A stretch of 6,055 nt of DNA from Comamonas sp. (lineage in GTDB: Bacteria; Pseudomonadota; Gammaproteobacteria; Burkholderiales; Burkholderiaceae_C), in assembly GCA_019236485.1 (NCBI GenBank), contig JAFAIY010000363.1, forward strand, positions 1 through 6,055, written 5' to 3'. A program made the position numbers and the translations under genes. The notes under the pieces are model-generated. The model searched no databases, was not told where the DNA came from, and saw nothing but the letters and a program-made list of their open reading frames with translations. The number at the start of each line of letters is the position of its first letter. The first letter of the stretch is position 1. Of the stretch, positions 5,748 through 6,055 are shown piece after piece.

Positions 5748-5781
5748 GGCAATTGGCAGGCAATGGCATGCGACCTGCCAA
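5748..5781. repeat. Tandem near-repeat overlapping an 8-bp inverted repeat
   Basis: GGCAATTGGCA (5748-5758) is followed directly by GGCAATGGCA (5759-5768), a tandem copy with one base deleted. Overlapping them, TTGGCAGG (5753-5760) and CCTGCCAA (5774-5781) form a perfect 8-bp inverted repeat with a 13-base loop. There is no T-run after it, so it is not a typical terminator. It lies about 50 bases after one gene and about 95 before the ArsR gene, so it could be a regulator-binding site. The rest of the intergenic region has no other evident feature until the AT-rich tract. Confidence 0.45.
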
Positions 5782-5845
5782 GGTCCCGCTTTGGTGTGCG
5801 GCAAGACCCTGGCGCCAATGTCGATACCGGTTGCGTGCAGGTTTC

Positions 5846-5870
5846 AATATGCTTTTTTATATAATATTTG
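5846..5870 (+). promoter_or_regulatory. AT-rich promoter/operator candidate of the ArsR-family gene
   Basis: A sharply AT-rich tract in a GC-rich region contains a perfect TATAAT at 5860-5865. It overlaps an inverted repeat, AATAT (5846-5850) against ATATT (5864-5868). No good -35 box sits 16-18 bases upstream. If this is the -10 box, the transcript would begin only a few bases before the ATG at 5876, giving a nearly leaderless message. AT-rich palindromes overlapping the promoter are typical autoregulatory operators of ArsR repressors. Confidence 0.5.
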
Positions 5871-5875
5871 CAAGC

Positions 5876-6055
5876 ATGACAGAAAACCTCACCGCCCCAA
5901 GCCATCAGCAGCCCCAGCCGGCGCTGGACCTGCCGACCATGCGCGCCCATGCGGGTACGGCCGTGGCCATGCTCAAGCTGCTGGGCAATGAGGACCGCCT
6001 GCTGCTGCTGTGCCAGCTCTCGCAGCAGGAGCGCACCGTGGGCGAGCTCGAGCAG
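5876..6055 (+). CDS. ArsR-family transcriptional regulator (BigR-like), 5' part
   Basis: Sixty codons are visible before the window ends in frame. After a variable N-terminus, AVAMLKLLGNEDRLLLLC (29-46) and QLSQQERTVGELEQ (47-60) match the first helices and the start of the winged helix-turn-helix of ArsR/SmtB repressors. Cys46 falls where, as I recall it, BigR of Xylella has its redox cysteine Cys42, just before the ExxVGELEQ segment. That suggests a sulfide/persulfide-sensing repressor, but the second cysteine expected near the C-terminus is outside the window. Such proteins dimerise, bind AT-rich palindromes and release DNA when modified. ATG at 5876 has no clear ribosome binding site; Met22 (5939) is an alternative start, also without a good site. 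The family call is strong; the sensed signal is inferred. Confidence 0.85.
   Translation, partial: MTENLTAPSHQQPQPALDLPTMRAHAGTAVAMLKLLGNEDRLLLLCQLSQQERTVGELEQ

Overview
The window looks like a chromosomal stretch from a GC-rich betaproteobacterium, most likely family Comamonadaceae (Comamonas, Delftia or Acidovorax type). The reasons are the strong G/C bias at third codon positions, the family-typical proteins, and intergenic repeats carrying TAGCTGCC arms, which I recall as abundant in that family. The taxonomic call rests on recognition, not on a search.

Layout. (1) Positions 1-1617, plus strand: the 3' part of a thiolase-superfamily gene that lacks the usual C-terminal catalytic cysteine, then a nitroreductase-family flavoprotein 24 bases downstream. 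(2) Positions 1618-1826: a convergent intergenic region of repeats and hairpins. (3) Positions 1827-4978, minus strand: a methionine ABC importer read as metN (ATPase), metI (permease), a small SSB-like OB-fold gene, then metQ (periplasmic binding protein). Terminator-like hairpins lie both before and after the OB-fold gene, so metNI, the OB-fold gene and metQ may be three transcripts, not one operon. (4) Positions 4979-5293: a divergent intergenic region. (5) Positions 5294-5701, plus strand: a small conserved-looking protein of unknown function with a CX4CXC cluster. (6) Positions 5702-5875: an intergenic region with a short tandem/inverted repeat and a very AT-rich tract. (7) Positions 5876-6055, plus strand: the start of an ArsR-family repressor resembling sulfide/persulfide sensors of the BigR type, cut off by the window end.

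How the genes work together: MetQ would capture methionine in the periplasm, MetI would form the membrane channel, and MetN would power transport and sense cytoplasmic methionine through its C-terminal NIL domain. The thiolase and nitroreductase are close enough to be co-transcribed but share no obvious pathway. The ArsR gene probably belongs to a sulfur or stress locus continuing to the right.

I do not see a clear, previously undescribed system. The observations most worth checking are the OB-fold gene inside the methionine transporter locus, the active-site change in the thiolase, the structured repeats around 1618-1826, and the cysteine-bearing hypothetical protein.
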